From HGM04593 sp045634365 (lineage in GTDB: Bacteria > Bacteroidota > Bacteroidia > Bacteroidales > Bacteroidaceae), in NCBI GenBank assembly GCA_045634365.1, contig JAZRAC010000004.1, forward strand, positions 1 to 60,119: 60,119 bases of DNA, in the 5' to 3' direction. Below are positions 35,120 through 43,885 of the stretch, piece by piece. Position 1 is the stretch's first letter; each line of letters begins with the position of its first letter. The notes beneath the pieces were generated by a model that saw only the letters and a list, made by a program, of their open reading frames with translations, did no database searches and had not been told where the DNA came from. The position numbers were made by a program, and so were the translations under genes.

Positions 35120-36742
35120 ATGAAAAAACTATTTGATTTTTTGAAGGAGAACCCTTTGTTTGCTCTCCTTTTGTTGGTGAGTGTAGCGTTTGCTCTTTTT
35201 GCCGATGAGCAGGCCGGTTTATCATTGGCAATGGCCGCGGTTGTTGCCCCCGGTGGAACAAAAGCCTCGCGTGGTATTGCCGGATTGCCCACACAGGGCT
35301 TGGGCGATGCAACCACAGTGTCCAATGTGTCGGAATTGAGCCCCGACCTTATCGATGCAGATATTGATGAGCAGATTGTGGGCATTGCCAGCGACGAGAG
35401 TGTAATTGACACTATCAAGCGTAAAATACGTCGTCAGGTTCCTGTAACATCATTCGAGGTTGACCATTACCTTATAGACGACAAACGCTCGAAGGCATAC
35501 ACCAACGAAACTTATTCGGGCATTGGTGCCACACGTGCCGAGATTCCCTTCTCAACCACCGGCGAGAGGAAAATCTTTCAGGAGTATTTTACCGCAATAT
35601 GTAAGGGTGTGAACGGTTACGACCCCACCGGACAGATTGAAATGCCCGGAGTTGACCTTATGCTATTCTTCGTGGGCAAGAACAGCACCACCGAGGCTCC
35701 TATTGCAATGGCTGTGAACGGCCCCAAGAACAATGCTACCGACGACTATTGTACCGTGCCCACAATTCCCGCAGGCACCGAGGTTATTCTCCTTTCATCG
35801 GCTGCGTATGAGACACAAAAGTTTATCGCTCCCAGCACCATCGTGCCTGTGCCCGAGCGTATGTATTTGCAGAAACAACTGTGCAACAGCATTGTGAGTG
35901 ACTATTTTGCCGCACAGAAGAAACGCATACAGTTTAATAAGTCGCAAATTGCCGAGGCTATTCTGCGTCAGTTCCGTCTCGAAAGTTGCCGCACAGCTTG
36001 GGTGGGACAGCCCGGTAAGTTCAAGGTGCAGGCGATGGATGCTGCGATGGGCTATCAGTGGGACTATTTCAGCAAGGGTATTCGTTGGCAGTTCAAGCGT
36101 CAGTATGACCTTTCGTCGAAGATTACTTTTGCCGACCTTATCAACCTCTCTATGGTGAAATTCACCGGGTTTAATTGCACCAAAAAGGCTATATGGCTGC
36201 TTGGCAAGCAGTTGCTCAACGATATTCAGAAAATAGACCTCACCCTGCACAAGAACATAAGTGTTGCCAGCGGAAAGACATACGGCATTGAGTGCTCACG
36301 CATTCACACAGTGTTTGGTGATATTGACCTTATACACGACCCCACACTCGATGCGCTTGGCTACTCTAATTGCGGTGGATTGATTGATGCTAACGGTCTT
36401 GTGCGTTACTTTATGAAAAACGAGGACTCAAAGACCGAGAATGTGGATGGCGAAGAGGCGAGCCGTCAGGTGGTAATGACCATCGATTGCTTGTGCTTGA
36501 AGGGGTACAGCCACATTTGGGTCAATGGTGCGGCTGCCGAGAGTGATATTCCCGGAACTTCTCGCGTGGTGAGTGCTTCGTCGCTTCCCGAATCGCCAAA
36601 AACAAATGATGTTGTTATTCTCACCGAGGATGTTATGCATCAAGTGAATGGCGAGCAGAAATTGTGGTTCGCCTCGGGTTCTGTGGTTACATTCAATGGT
36701 TCTACTTGGGTGGAATATACAGGTGAAATTATAGCTGCTTAA
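35120..36742 (+). CDS. Probable major capsid protein
   Basis: The ATG at 35120 (MKKLFDFLKENPLFALLLL) gives 540 residues. It is unusual in having a strongly hydrophobic stretch at about residues 12-28. The central part (about 60-450) is soluble beta/alpha with VPVTSFEVDHYLIDD, FSTTGERKIFQEYF, FRLESCRTAWVGQPGKF and IHTVFGDIDLIHDP. The C-terminal 70 residues (LPESPKTNDVVILTEDV, VTFNGSTWVEYTGE) resemble small surface-binding modules found on phage particles. The capsid call rests on size, position after a scaffold-like gene, and the overall pattern. A search against structure databases would be needed to confirm HK97 fold. Confidence 0.6.
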   Translation: MKKLFDFLKENPLFALLLLVSVAFALFADEQAGLSLAMAAVVAPGGTKASRGIAGLPTQGLGDATTVSNVSELSPDLIDADIDEQIVGIASDESVIDTIKRKIRRQVPVTSFEVDHYLIDDKRSKAYTNETYSGIGATRAEIPFSTTGERKIFQEYFTAICKGVNGYDPTGQIEMPGVDLMLFFVGKNSTTEAPIAMAVNGPKNNATDDYCTVPTIPAGTEVILLSSAAYETQKFIAPSTIVPVPERMYLQKQLCNSIVSDYFAAQKKRIQFNKSQIAEAILRQFRLESCRTAWVGQPGKFKVQAMDAAMGYQWDYFSKGIRWQFKRQYDLSSKITFADLINLSMVKFTGFNCTKKAIWLLGKQLLNDIQKIDLTLHKNISVASGKTYGIECSRIHTVFGDIDLIHDPTLDALGYSNCGGLIDANGLVRYFMKNEDSKTENVDGEEASRQVVMTIDCLCLKGYSHIWVNGAAAESDIPGTSRVVSASSLPESPKTNDVVILTEDVMHQVNGEQKLWFASGSVVTFNGSTWVEYTGEIIAA

Positions 36743-36805
36743 TAAATGCGAATTTCTGCGGCACGCTCTGTGAGAGGGGGTGTGCCGCTCAAAAAAAAGA
36801 AAAAA

Positions 36806-37231
36806 ATGAGAAAGAGAATTACTTATGAAATTCACGGACAGGTGGAAAGAAACAGTTTTTTCCGTGTGGGAAAGGCATTGATAAGAATTGAATTTACAGG
36901 AGGTATGATAAACTCTACGGGTTCCTATCCGGCGCAGTACGTAACCGAAAATCCTCTCTATCAACAGGCGATAGAGAATAGCAATGCTTTTCGCAGTGGT
37001 GAAATTAAGCGCGGTAAGGTGGAAGTATTCGGTTCGGAGGGTGACGAGAAGGCTCCTGCTGCCGAGAATGAGGCGGTGGACACTCCGTTTGCCGATGTTA
37101 CAAATATGCAACAGGCCCGTGCGGTGCTGATGGCCGAGCCCTACAACTGCAATCTCTCGGAGTTGCAGAATAAGAGTGCGGTTAAGGCTGTTGCGCAACA
37201 AAAGGGTGTCAGTTTCCCTGCTTGGCTATGA
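36806..37231 (+). CDS. Phage head protein with C-terminal HeH/LEM-like motif
   Basis: The ATG at 36806 (MRKRITYEIHGQVERNSFF) gives 141 residues. The first half looks beta-rich. The last 35 residues (LMAEPYNCNLSELQNKSAV, AVAQQKGVSFPAWL) resemble a helix-extended-helix (HeH/LEM) motif. Similar arrangements occur in small head proteins of tailed phages. Its TGA overlaps the next gene's ATG (ATGA), so translation is coupled. Confidence 0.5.
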   Translation: MRKRITYEIHGQVERNSFFRVGKALIRIEFTGGMINSTGSYPAQYVTENPLYQQAIENSNAFRSGEIKRGKVEVFGSEGDEKAPAAENEAVDTPFADVTNMQQARAVLMAEPYNCNLSELQNKSAVKAVAQQKGVSFPAWL

Positions 37232-37878
37232 TTGCAACGCAAAAACTGATAGAGAAGGTTGCATTTTTGGTAAACGAGCCGGGAAACGATGCCTCGCTCA
37301 CTCTTTTAAGCGATGATACACGCTCGCTGTTCGAGACCATCGGCGAATTGATCCCCGATGCTGTTCTCTTTGTGCAGAATAACAAGCAGTATGGCGTGCT
37401 TAATCCGAAAGAGTGCGATGCGGCAACTTGTTCTCTCACCGACAATGGCGACGGGAGTGTAACTGTGTCGCTTCCCGAGGATTTTATCAACCTCATAGAA
37501 TTGCGCTTGGATGGTTGGAAGAGACCCTGCACCAAGTTGGAACCGGCAACCTCACCTGTGGCTCTCGCGCAGAGTAATATATATACGCGGGGCGGTTCCT
37601 GCAAGCCTGTGTGTGTCGAGGGTGTTGATGGGGAAGGCAATAGGGTGGCGAATTGCTATTCGTTGCCGGCCGGAAAGGCGCCTGTGATTAAGAGTTTTGT
37701 GTATGAGGCTCTTTTTGTTCCACAGGCGGGCTTGCAGTGCTCCGATGGGAATCCTCTTGTGTGGGCGGTCGTTTATCAATGTGCGGCTCTCTTGTATAAT
37801 GTGTTCGAGAAACGCGATGCTGCCAATGCTTTTATGACTCTTGCAGTGTCGTGGTGTAAAAATAATAAAATGGAATAA
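37228..37878 (+). CDS. Head-tail adaptor-like phage protein
   Basis: The ATG at 37228 (MIATQKLIEKVAFLVNEPG) gives 216 residues. The layout (helical start, beta segment VTVSLPEDFINLIELRLDGW, and a C-terminal helix VYQCAALLYNVFEKRDAANAF) is like adaptor proteins that sit between portal and tail (gp11/gp4-like of short-tailed phages). The match is structural in style, not a motif hit. It overlaps the upstream gene and precedes a small gene by three bases. Confidence 0.5.
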   Translation: MIATQKLIEKVAFLVNEPGNDASLTLLSDDTRSLFETIGELIPDAVLFVQNNKQYGVLNPKECDAATCSLTDNGDGSVTVSLPEDFINLIELRLDGWKRPCTKLEPATSPVALAQSNIYTRGGSCKPVCVEGVDGEGNRVANCYSLPAGKAPVIKSFVYEALFVPQAGLQCSDGNPLVWAVVYQCAALLYNVFEKRDAANAFMTLAVSWCKNNKME

Positions 37879-37881
37879 TTT

Positions 37882-38163
37882 ATGGCTGTAAAAAGAATAG
37901 ATTTCTTTCTCAATGGAACTTTTTGGGAAAGTGCTCCCTTGCAATGTGCCGGTGGCGATGTGAGGGTGAGAATTCACAAAAAGGGGCCTTACCCAGTGGA
38001 TTTGCTTGTGAGCATTGATGGGGAGGAGGAGTATATAAAATATGACGATTTTGGGCTCGATGACCTTAAATGTGAAATTACTCTCGAAGGGCCTATGGAG
38101 GGGCAGTGCGTGAAATTTCGCTCTCGCAGTGAGTTTACTCTAATAAAGTATATGGAGCAGTAG
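37882..38163 (+). CDS. Small phage-locus protein of unknown function
   Basis: A 93-residue beta-rich protein (MAVKRIDFFLNGTFWESAPLQ onward within the first 21 codons), without signal or membrane segment. It lies three bases after the adaptor-like gene and four before the holin-like gene. A minor virion component is possible; I do not recognise the family. Confidence 0.55.
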   Translation: MAVKRIDFFLNGTFWESAPLQCAGGDVRVRIHKKGPYPVDLLVSIDGEEEYIKYDDFGLDDLKCEITLEGPMEGQCVKFRSRSEFTLIKYMEQ

Positions 38164-38167
38164 TATT

Positions 38168-38641
38168 ATGGATAGCCTGAAATATATATTCGCATCGCTC
38201 TTGGCTAATATTGCAGGGCTTTTATTCCCCATCAGGAACGATATTTTTGGCTTGGTGCTGCTTTTCTCGTTGAACTTTATAGTTGGGATGTTTGCCGATT
38301 TAAGCAATCATCGTGATTGGAGTTTTAAAAAGGCTTTTTGCTTTTTCAGGGACACGGCAGTCTATTTTGCGATGGTTGCCTCGATGTATCTTCTTGGGCA
38401 TCTTAAAGGGGAAGAGGCTGCTGCCGTGCATTGTGTTTCGTTTATGATATATGTTGCGATATATTTCTATGGCACAAATATTCTGCGAAATGCGCGTATG
38501 CTCACACAGGAGCATAGTACGTTGTTCAAGATACTGGATTTTCTTTACTATGTGTTGAGTTTTAAAGTGGTGGGCAAATATGGTTGTCTGAAAAGTTATA
38601 TGGAGTTGTATGAGAAGGATAAGAAGAGTATGGTTGTGTAG
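38168..38641 (+). CDS. Holin-like membrane protein
   Basis: A 157-residue protein with four membrane helices (IFGLVLLFSLNFIVGMF, TAVYFAMVASMYLLG and two others) and a charged C-terminal tail (MELYEKDKKSMVV). It resembles holins of Gram-negative phages and overlaps a spanin-like gene by 32 bases, the usual lysis-cassette layout. No endolysin is adjacent. Holin function is inferred. Confidence 0.6.
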   Translation: MDSLKYIFASLLANIAGLLFPIRNDIFGLVLLFSLNFIVGMFADLSNHRDWSFKKAFCFFRDTAVYFAMVASMYLLGHLKGEEAAAVHCVSFMIYVAIYFYGTNILRNARMLTQEHSTLFKILDFLYYVLSFKVVGKYGCLKSYMELYEKDKKSMVV

Positions 38642-39017
38642 TTTGCTGGTTCTCTTTGTCGCCTGTGTATCGGGCGGCAAAAGAGAACTGCTGCAACAGA
38701 GTCACACAAATAGCGCCGAGCGTTTTATGCGCGATAGTATATTCTTGCGTGATAGTATTTTTGTGGCTCATCGAGCCGATACGGTTTTTTACGAAAAGTT
38801 AAGAACCGTGTATCGCGACAGACTGCGTATGGACACCTTTATAATGTGCGACACTGTGTGCAAAGAAAAGGTTGTAACGGTGGAGAAGATTGTGAAGAAA
38901 TATCCCTCTCCTTGGTTGTTGCTGTTGGCTGTTGCTTTGTATGCAGCTTGGCGTAAGGGGATACTTAAACTGCTGTGGGGGCTGTTGCGCGGGTTATTGA
39001 AATATTTTATCGTTTAA
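38610..39017 (+). CDS. Spanin-like lipoprotein
   Basis: A 135-residue protein with an N-terminal lipobox (LLVLFVAC, cysteine 19), a charged periplasmic helix (RFMRDSIFLRDSIFVAHRAD), and a C-terminal membrane helix (WLLLLAVALYAAWRKG). Lipid at one end and a membrane helix at the other is the hallmark of a unimolecular spanin, which fuses inner and outer membranes at lysis. It overlaps the holin-like gene in another frame. Confidence 0.6.
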   Translation: MRRIRRVWLCSLLVLFVACVSGGKRELLQQSHTNSAERFMRDSIFLRDSIFVAHRADTVFYEKLRTVYRDRLRMDTFIMCDTVCKEKVVTVEKIVKKYPSPWLLLLAVALYAAWRKGILKLLWGLLRGLLKYFIV

Positions 39018-39020
39018 ATT

Positions 39021-41915
39021 ATGCAAAAGAGTTTTTCGTTTAAGGGGCTTACCAGAAACAGCGACAATTTGTTGGTTGCCGATGGTGAGTGTATGGAACT
39101 TATAAACCTACGAGTGAAAGATGGGTGCTTGGTGCCTCTTCCTTCGGAATATAATGAAACTGAACTTGAAACTTGCTATGAGAAAGTCTATTGGCACTCT
39201 GCTGCCAATATGTACCTGTGTATAGAGTATAAGAACGAGGGTAAGGTTAATGTATATGACAAGGATTTAAAGCTGGTGAGGAACGAGAGTACAGGAGAAG
39301 TGGAACTCTTCCCGTTACTTACACAGGTGCATCGTATAGAGTTTGTGGGAAATATTGTGTGTTGTATAGCCGAAGAAACAACATACTATTTGATTTACGA
39401 TACAGATAAATACCGTTGGCTGGGCGAGCTTCCCGAAATTCCGGAGCTTGCTTTTTCCTACGAATCGGTTGTTTATCAGTCGGTGAGTGACGATGAGTAT
39501 GAGGCCGGCCTCTCCTTTCGCAACGAGGATGCCTCGTTGCGTTGGGGTAATGTGTCCAAAGGTTATTTCGACCAGACTCTCTCAATGCTGCATAGTCGCG
39601 GCTATTATGTCGACCGTGCTCTCTTTCGATACGCTTTAAGGCTTTTCGATGGTAATTACATCTGTTATTCGCCAATATATTATGTCGACGATAATTCGGT
39701 AGTCGATGATCTTGGACGCGATTCAAAAAACTTTCAATCGGGAGCTTTGACCGCCGGAACGCTCAAAAGCAAATATGTTGCAAAGGTTCAGGGTTTTCTT
39801 CCAAGTTACCATTTGAAAAATTTAAATCTTGCTGCTTGGGAGAATATAATAGTGAGTGTCGATATTTTTACTTCCGGTTCTATATATGGGCACAAGATTG
39901 TGAAGTCTGCCGAAGAGCTAACAGCACGTAACGGTCTTTTAATCTCAAATAGTTCCGGCTTTGAACGCTATGTGGAGAAAAGCGGATTGGAAATTATGAG
40001 CGATGTTCAAGATGCCGCTTCCTTTTATAAAATAGCAGAATATAATATATACGGAGTGCAGATTGATCGTGTAGAGAATGTCTCCTTGTCGAGCCTGGCT
40101 TTGTGTGAGACCTTGCCCGACGAATCGGGCTCGCAGGTAACCCGTGGCGCAGCTTATAGCTACTTTTTTAATGGTCGTCTGCATCTTGCCGGAATAAAAG
40201 AGGTATTTATGAAAGGATATACTCCTTGTGCCTATCTGCCGGCAAATACCGCCTCTTGCGTTGCCGATTATGCAATTGTGGCCACCCGCCTTAAAACTGC
40301 GTCGGCTACATCGCTTGTAAAGAGAGAGTATGTAAATAGTTTTACACTTGGTGCCGATGGCGAAACTCTGTCGCTCTCTCCCTATATAATGTATCCCGAT
40401 GCGCGGGCTTTTGAAACGATATTCATTATTAAGGTAAATGGTGTTATTTATCGAAAATCTTTTTCGTTGAAACAGCATAAATCCCTTAATTTGGCACACT
40501 ATGTTAATGGGAGTGGCAGTTTGTATGATGTTTCTCTTGAATGTAATTTGTCTGTGGGAACAAAACCCTCTTCTTACTCCGAGAATAATATTCTGGCCTA
40601 TTTTGCCTATACTCCCGGAGTTTATGAGATTGTGTATGTGTCGGGTGGAATATGGTATTACGGCGACCAACCGTTTGTGTTGAAGAATGGCCCCGATGGT
40701 GAAAGGTATTATAGAATTATAATGACACTGAATCCTCAACCTGGGGACACAATTAAGATAACCATAGAGAAAAGGACTTCTGTCGAAACAATAACAGGTA
40801 TCGATAATATTCCCATTGATGATACTTGGGAACTCTTGGAGGAGGTTGAGGATATTGCCGAGGAGAATGCTTGCGAGGTTCGTGGCAATGTGATGAAGGT
40901 GTCGGCAGTGGATAATCCTTTCTACTTTGCAGCAAAAAATACCTATATGCCATCGCGCGAGGATATTGTAGCAATGTGCAGTAACACGGTAACTTTGTCG
41001 CAAGGGCAATTTGGGCAGCATCCGCTTTATGTTTTTTGTCGCGATGGTATTTGGGCGATGCAAAGTGATTTATCGGGTACTCTTACTTATGTTACGGCTC
41101 TCCCTCTCTCTTATGAGGTTTGTGTAAATGCCGAAACTGTGTGTTACACTCCTGCGGGTATTGTTTTTTTGAGCAAGCGTGGTTTTATGCTGCTAAAAGG
41201 TAATACGTTGAAATGTTTTTCGGATGCAGTAGATGTTGATTCGCATTTTATGCAACAGGTGGTGGCGCGCGACCTTTTCTATCGCATAGCAATGGTTGTG
41301 AGTAATCAATATTCGTTGAGTAGGGAGAGTTTTAAGGAGTATATAAAGAACGAAATTACGGTGGGGTATATACAGGCCGAAAATGAGGTGTGGATTTCCT
41401 GCCCCGACTATAATTACTCCTATATATACTCTTTGGATAATGGCAGTTGGACAAAAATTTCAAAGAGCTTTGTCAGCTTTGTGAATACCTTTCCTCATCA
41501 ATCCTGTGTGCGAATTATAGACGACAAGAGCTATATTGCAACGATAGACAAGGATAATGCCAAGCCTTATTCTCCTGTTACGTTATTTACTCGTCCGCAA
41601 CTATGGGGTACGAAACTGCCCAAAAGAATATTGCAGTTTATGTTGCACGCCTCTGTTAAGGCAGCCTCAACCGGCTCGGTTTATGAGTATGGAGGGCTGG
41701 CCTGCTACCTGTTGTGCAGTAACGATGGTGTACACTTTAAATTGGTTGCCGGCATTGAAAAGGGTGAAGATTTTAATGACATTGTTTTTCCTTATTTCCC
41801 TACACAGGCGTATAAATATTATGTTATTGCGCTGTCGGGGGCAATAAAACTCGATAGTCGCATTGTGGGTGCGGAGTTGTCGGTTGCCACTGCTTGGGAA
41901 AATCGTTTACGTTAA
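39021..41915 (+). CDS. Large phage structural protein, possibly a tail-nozzle or head-fibre protein
   Basis: A 964-residue protein starting MQKSFSFKGLTRNSDNLL. The opening (GECMELINLRVKDGCLVPLP) is like the start of large beta-propeller-type phage structural proteins, and the rest is beta-rich throughout with many aromatic residues and no membrane segment. It is by far the largest gene in the locus. A short-tail nozzle is the best guess given the adaptor-like gene, but no motif settles this. It ends six bases before the next gene. Confidence 0.55.
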   Translation: MQKSFSFKGLTRNSDNLLVADGECMELINLRVKDGCLVPLPSEYNETELETCYEKVYWHSAANMYLCIEYKNEGKVNVYDKDLKLVRNESTGEVELFPLLTQVHRIEFVGNIVCCIAEETTYYLIYDTDKYRWLGELPEIPELAFSYESVVYQSVSDDEYEAGLSFRNEDASLRWGNVSKGYFDQTLSMLHSRGYYVDRALFRYALRLFDGNYICYSPIYYVDDNSVVDDLGRDSKNFQSGALTAGTLKSKYVAKVQGFLPSYHLKNLNLAAWENIIVSVDIFTSGSIYGHKIVKSAEELTARNGLLISNSSGFERYVEKSGLEIMSDVQDAASFYKIAEYNIYGVQIDRVENVSLSSLALCETLPDESGSQVTRGAAYSYFFNGRLHLAGIKEVFMKGYTPCAYLPANTASCVADYAIVATRLKTASATSLVKREYVNSFTLGADGETLSLSPYIMYPDARAFETIFIIKVNGVIYRKSFSLKQHKSLNLAHYVNGSGSLYDVSLECNLSVGTKPSSYSENNILAYFAYTPGVYEIVYVSGGIWYYGDQPFVLKNGPDGERYYRIIMTLNPQPGDTIKITIEKRTSVETITGIDNIPIDDTWELLEEVEDIAEENACEVRGNVMKVSAVDNPFYFAAKNTYMPSREDIVAMCSNTVTLSQGQFGQHPLYVFCRDGIWAMQSDLSGTLTYVTALPLSYEVCVNAETVCYTPAGIVFLSKRGFMLLKGNTLKCFSDAVDVDSHFMQQVVARDLFYRIAMVVSNQYSLSRESFKEYIKNEITVGYIQAENEVWISCPDYNYSYIYSLDNGSWTKISKSFVSFVNTFPHQSCVRIIDDKSYIATIDKDNAKPYSPVTLFTRPQLWGTKLPKRILQFMLHASVKAASTGSVYEYGGLACYLLCSNDGVHFKLVAGIEKGEDFNDIVFPYFPTQAYKYYVIALSGAIKLDSRIVGAELSVATAWENRLR

Positions 41916-41921
41916 TTGTTT

Positions 41922-42341
41922 ATGAATATAGTTGTAGATAAGAATGAAATTATGAGCGGCTTGCATAAAATGTCGGCTCATCTGGGTGTTAAATTGTCGG
42001 CTCCTGAGCTTGTTGCCTCAACCGCCGATGATGAAGAGAAGATTGCTGTGATGTTGCAGGCTTCCTCCATTGAAATGCTCAAACTGCTCACTCCTTACGC
42101 ATCCTTGGACGATGGCGATGAAGTGTTTACCTACCTGCTCGAAATGCCTGCCAATTGGAAGGTGGGGCAGATGGGTAATCTGATAAACCTGTGCAAGATG
42201 TATTTGCAATATTCGTTGTTTGCACGCTGGCTCGATTTTGTGAAGAGTGACAGTGCGATGCTTTATCGGACATTGAATGCCGAAACAGCATCGGCCATTA
42301 TACATATACTTTCGTTGCGTGAGAAGCCTGTCCGTGAGTAA
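41922..42341 (+). CDS. Last gene of the rightward phage group, function unknown
   Basis: The ATG at 41922 (MNIVVDKNEIMSGLHKMS) gives a 139-residue helical protein (LDDGDEVFTYLLEMPANWK, LINLCKMYLQYSLFARWLDF). No recognised family. It sits immediately after the large structural gene and before a strong terminator, so it is the end of the rightward transcript. Confidence 0.6.
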   Translation: MNIVVDKNEIMSGLHKMSAHLGVKLSAPELVASTADDEEKIAVMLQASSIEMLKLLTPYASLDDGDEVFTYLLEMPANWKVGQMGNLINLCKMYLQYSLFARWLDFVKSDSAMLYRTLNAETASAIIHILSLREKPVRE

Positions 42342-42379
42342 TAAAGAAGGCTGCTAAAAAAAATAGCGGCCTTCTTTAT
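42341..42379. terminator. Terminator of the rightward phage group
   Basis: ATAAAGAAGGC(T)GCTA pairs with TAGC(G)GCCTTCTTTAT around an A-rich loop; works in both directions between converging genes. Confidence 0.85.
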
Positions 42380-42407
42380 GTGTTTATGCAATTCCATTTG
42401 CAGAATA

Positions 42408-42593
42408 TTACCGATTGGTGTCGTGTATTATTTTCTTCTCGTTTCTTCCTATATATATGCTGCATAGAGCAAAAGTTATAAACGAAAGTATAAATATAAT
42501 ACCCGGTAAAAGCTCTTCAAAAGCCCCTTCGGCACTCCCGACGATGAGTGCGAGGCTTGCTATCTGAATGGTGGTGAGTGTGCTTGCTTTCAT
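42408..42593 (-). CDS. Small membrane protein of the right control module
   Basis: A 61-residue protein with two hydrophobic segments (TTIQIASLALIVGS and LPGIIFILSFITFALCSIYI) and a charged tail. It follows the 42599 gene by five bases on the minus strand. It could be an exclusion, lysis or toxin-type peptide, but this is guesswork. Confidence 0.5.
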   Translation of the reverse strand: MKASTLTTIQIASLALIVGSAEGAFEELLPGIIFILSFITFALCSIYIGRNEKKIIHDTNR

Positions 42594-42598
42594 ACAGT

Positions 42599-42979
42599 TT
42601 AATTATCTTCGAATGACCAATATATCAGTTTGTTGCTCCCATTGTCGCTGCTTTTTATTTTGAGTGTTGCTTGGCTGATGAGTCTCTCTTTGCGCATAAG
42701 CAGTACTTTCCCAATCTCATCCTTGCCCCCTTCGTGCGGCAGGCGTTTAATCTCCATTTTGTATCTGTTCAGTTTCAGAATTTTGCTTCTCTCGCCAAGG
42801 AAGTCCTTTACAAACTCTTCGTCTTTATATTTGTCGTAAATTTGATAAGTTTCTGTGAGGTGGCTGGTCCACTCCCTTTTCCCTTTAAATGCATATAGTA
42901 GGTATTCTGCCCACTCCAAGCATTTTTCTGCAATGCAGTCACACAGGTGTCTGCTTTTCCCAATTTCTCTACTTTTCAT
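42599..42979 (-). CDS. Small charged protein divergent from the repressor
   Basis: A 126-residue, strongly charged protein (MKSREIGKSRHLCDCIAEK; central KYKDEEFVKDFLGERSKI). I do not recognise it. It is transcribed away from the repressor gene, from a promoter with a -7 box (43125-43118) directly touched by a repressor dyad. In a phage this is the place of the early lytic gene, so an antirepressor or other induction-time protein is possible. Confidence 0.55.
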   Translation of the reverse strand: MKSREIGKSRHLCDCIAEKCLEWAEYLLYAFKGKREWTSHLTETYQIYDKYKDEEFVKDFLGERSKILKLNRYKMEIKRLPHEGGKDEIGKVLLMRKERLISQATLKIKSSDNGSNKLIYWSFEDN

Positions 42980-43101
42980 AATTAAATCTTGTTCAAATGC
43001 TTTTGTGTTTTATTATTATTTTGTATGTTTGTCGCCGAAACGGCTTTTGTAGCCTCTTTTTGCTTTTGTGTATGCTTTTTAATGCTTGTTTGATAGTTGA
43101 A

Positions 43102-43117
43102 TAGCCATTTGTGGCTG
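43102..43117. promoter_or_regulatory. Putative repressor operator O4
   Basis: TAGCC-ATTTGT-GGCTG, one mismatch to the dyad. It abuts the downstream side of the minus-strand -7 box at 43125-43118, that is, it covers the start site of the leftward pair. Confidence 0.5.
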
Positions 43118-43125
43118 CAAATATA
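43118..43125 (-). promoter_or_regulatory. -7 box TATATTTG of the leftward gene pair at the right control region
   Basis: An exact TAnnTTTG match on the minus strand, 139 bases before the ATG at 42979. No clear -33 element. Confidence 0.45.
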
Positions 43126-43164
43126 AGAGTATATTTGATAAAAAAGGTTGCTAAATTAACCTAA

Positions 43165-43180
43165 ATAGCAAAATGTGGCT
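43165..43180. promoter_or_regulatory. Putative repressor operator O3
   Basis: TAGCA-AAATGT-GGCTA, one mismatch within the dyad, 52 bases before the repressor start. Placed for autoregulation. A TATTTTG box overlaps its right edge (43179-43185) and may be the repressor's own -7 box. Confidence 0.5.
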
Positions 43181-43231
43181 ATTTTGTAATGAGTCTAAAT
43201 AGCTTGTATTTGGATAATAAATTGTGATAAA

Positions 43232-43864
43232 ATGGATAAGACAATCAAGGATAGAATATTGAGTGTTTTCAGGTTAAAAAAAATAAATGTCAATCGTGCC
43301 AGTCGATTGCTTGGAATACCGCAACGCACGTTGAATAGGCAGGTGAACGAGAATGGCAAGGTGGGGATGGACCTTGTATACTCTCTGCTTAATACGTTTG
43401 GTGATATATCTCCTGCTTGGCTTTTGTTGGGGCAGGGTGATATGTTGCAGGACTCCGAGGCTATGGCCGCGGTAGCATCTTCTGCTCCTTTTTTCAGTAA
43501 TTTGCCTGTGAGTGCGGGGTTAAAGGAGACATTTGACCCATCGAGGGAGAAGCCCACAGGGTTTATATCTATGCCCGGATTGACGGCGCAATTCTATTTT
43601 CCCGTGTCGGGTACTTCAATGGAGCCGGAAATTCATTCGGGCGATATTATCGGAGTGAACAGAGTGGAGTCGTTGCGCGATGTTGACCCCGATAAAATAT
43701 ATATGATTGTAACCAACGAATCGCGTATGATAAAGCGTTGTCACTCCGACGAGAATGACGAAAGTATTATGTGGTGCGTCTCGCCCAACTATCCGTCGTT
43801 TAAGATAAAGAAGAACGATATTTGTGCAATGTTTCACGTAGTGAACAGGATAGAGAGACTTTGA
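43232..43864 (+). CDS. CI/LexA-type repressor with S24 autopeptidase domain
   Basis: A 210-residue regulator. N-terminal helix-turn-helix (about 5-60, VNRASRLLGIPQRTLNRQVN). Self-cleavage site A95-G96 (PVSAGLKE). Catalytic serine S129 in VSGTSMEP and lysine K168 in SRMIKRC. All parts needed for RecA-stimulated self-cleavage are visible, so the locus should be inducible by DNA damage. It lies beside dyads O3 and O4, and O1 and O2 lie 9 kb away in the structural control region. A terminator follows. Confidence 0.88.
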   Translation: MDKTIKDRILSVFRLKKINVNRASRLLGIPQRTLNRQVNENGKVGMDLVYSLLNTFGDISPAWLLLGQGDMLQDSEAMAAVASSAPFFSNLPVSAGLKETFDPSREKPTGFISMPGLTAQFYFPVSGTSMEPEIHSGDIIGVNRVESLRDVDPDKIYMIVTNESRMIKRCHSDENDESIMWCVSPNYPSFKIKKNDICAMFHVVNRIERL

Positions 43865-43885
43865 TGCACTCTCGCAGTGGTGCTG

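Noticed and set aside
39945..41063. 372-residue minus-strand ORF inside the large structural gene
   Set aside because: Antisense, without a ribosome site or family features; the plus-strand gene is continuous and fits its operon.
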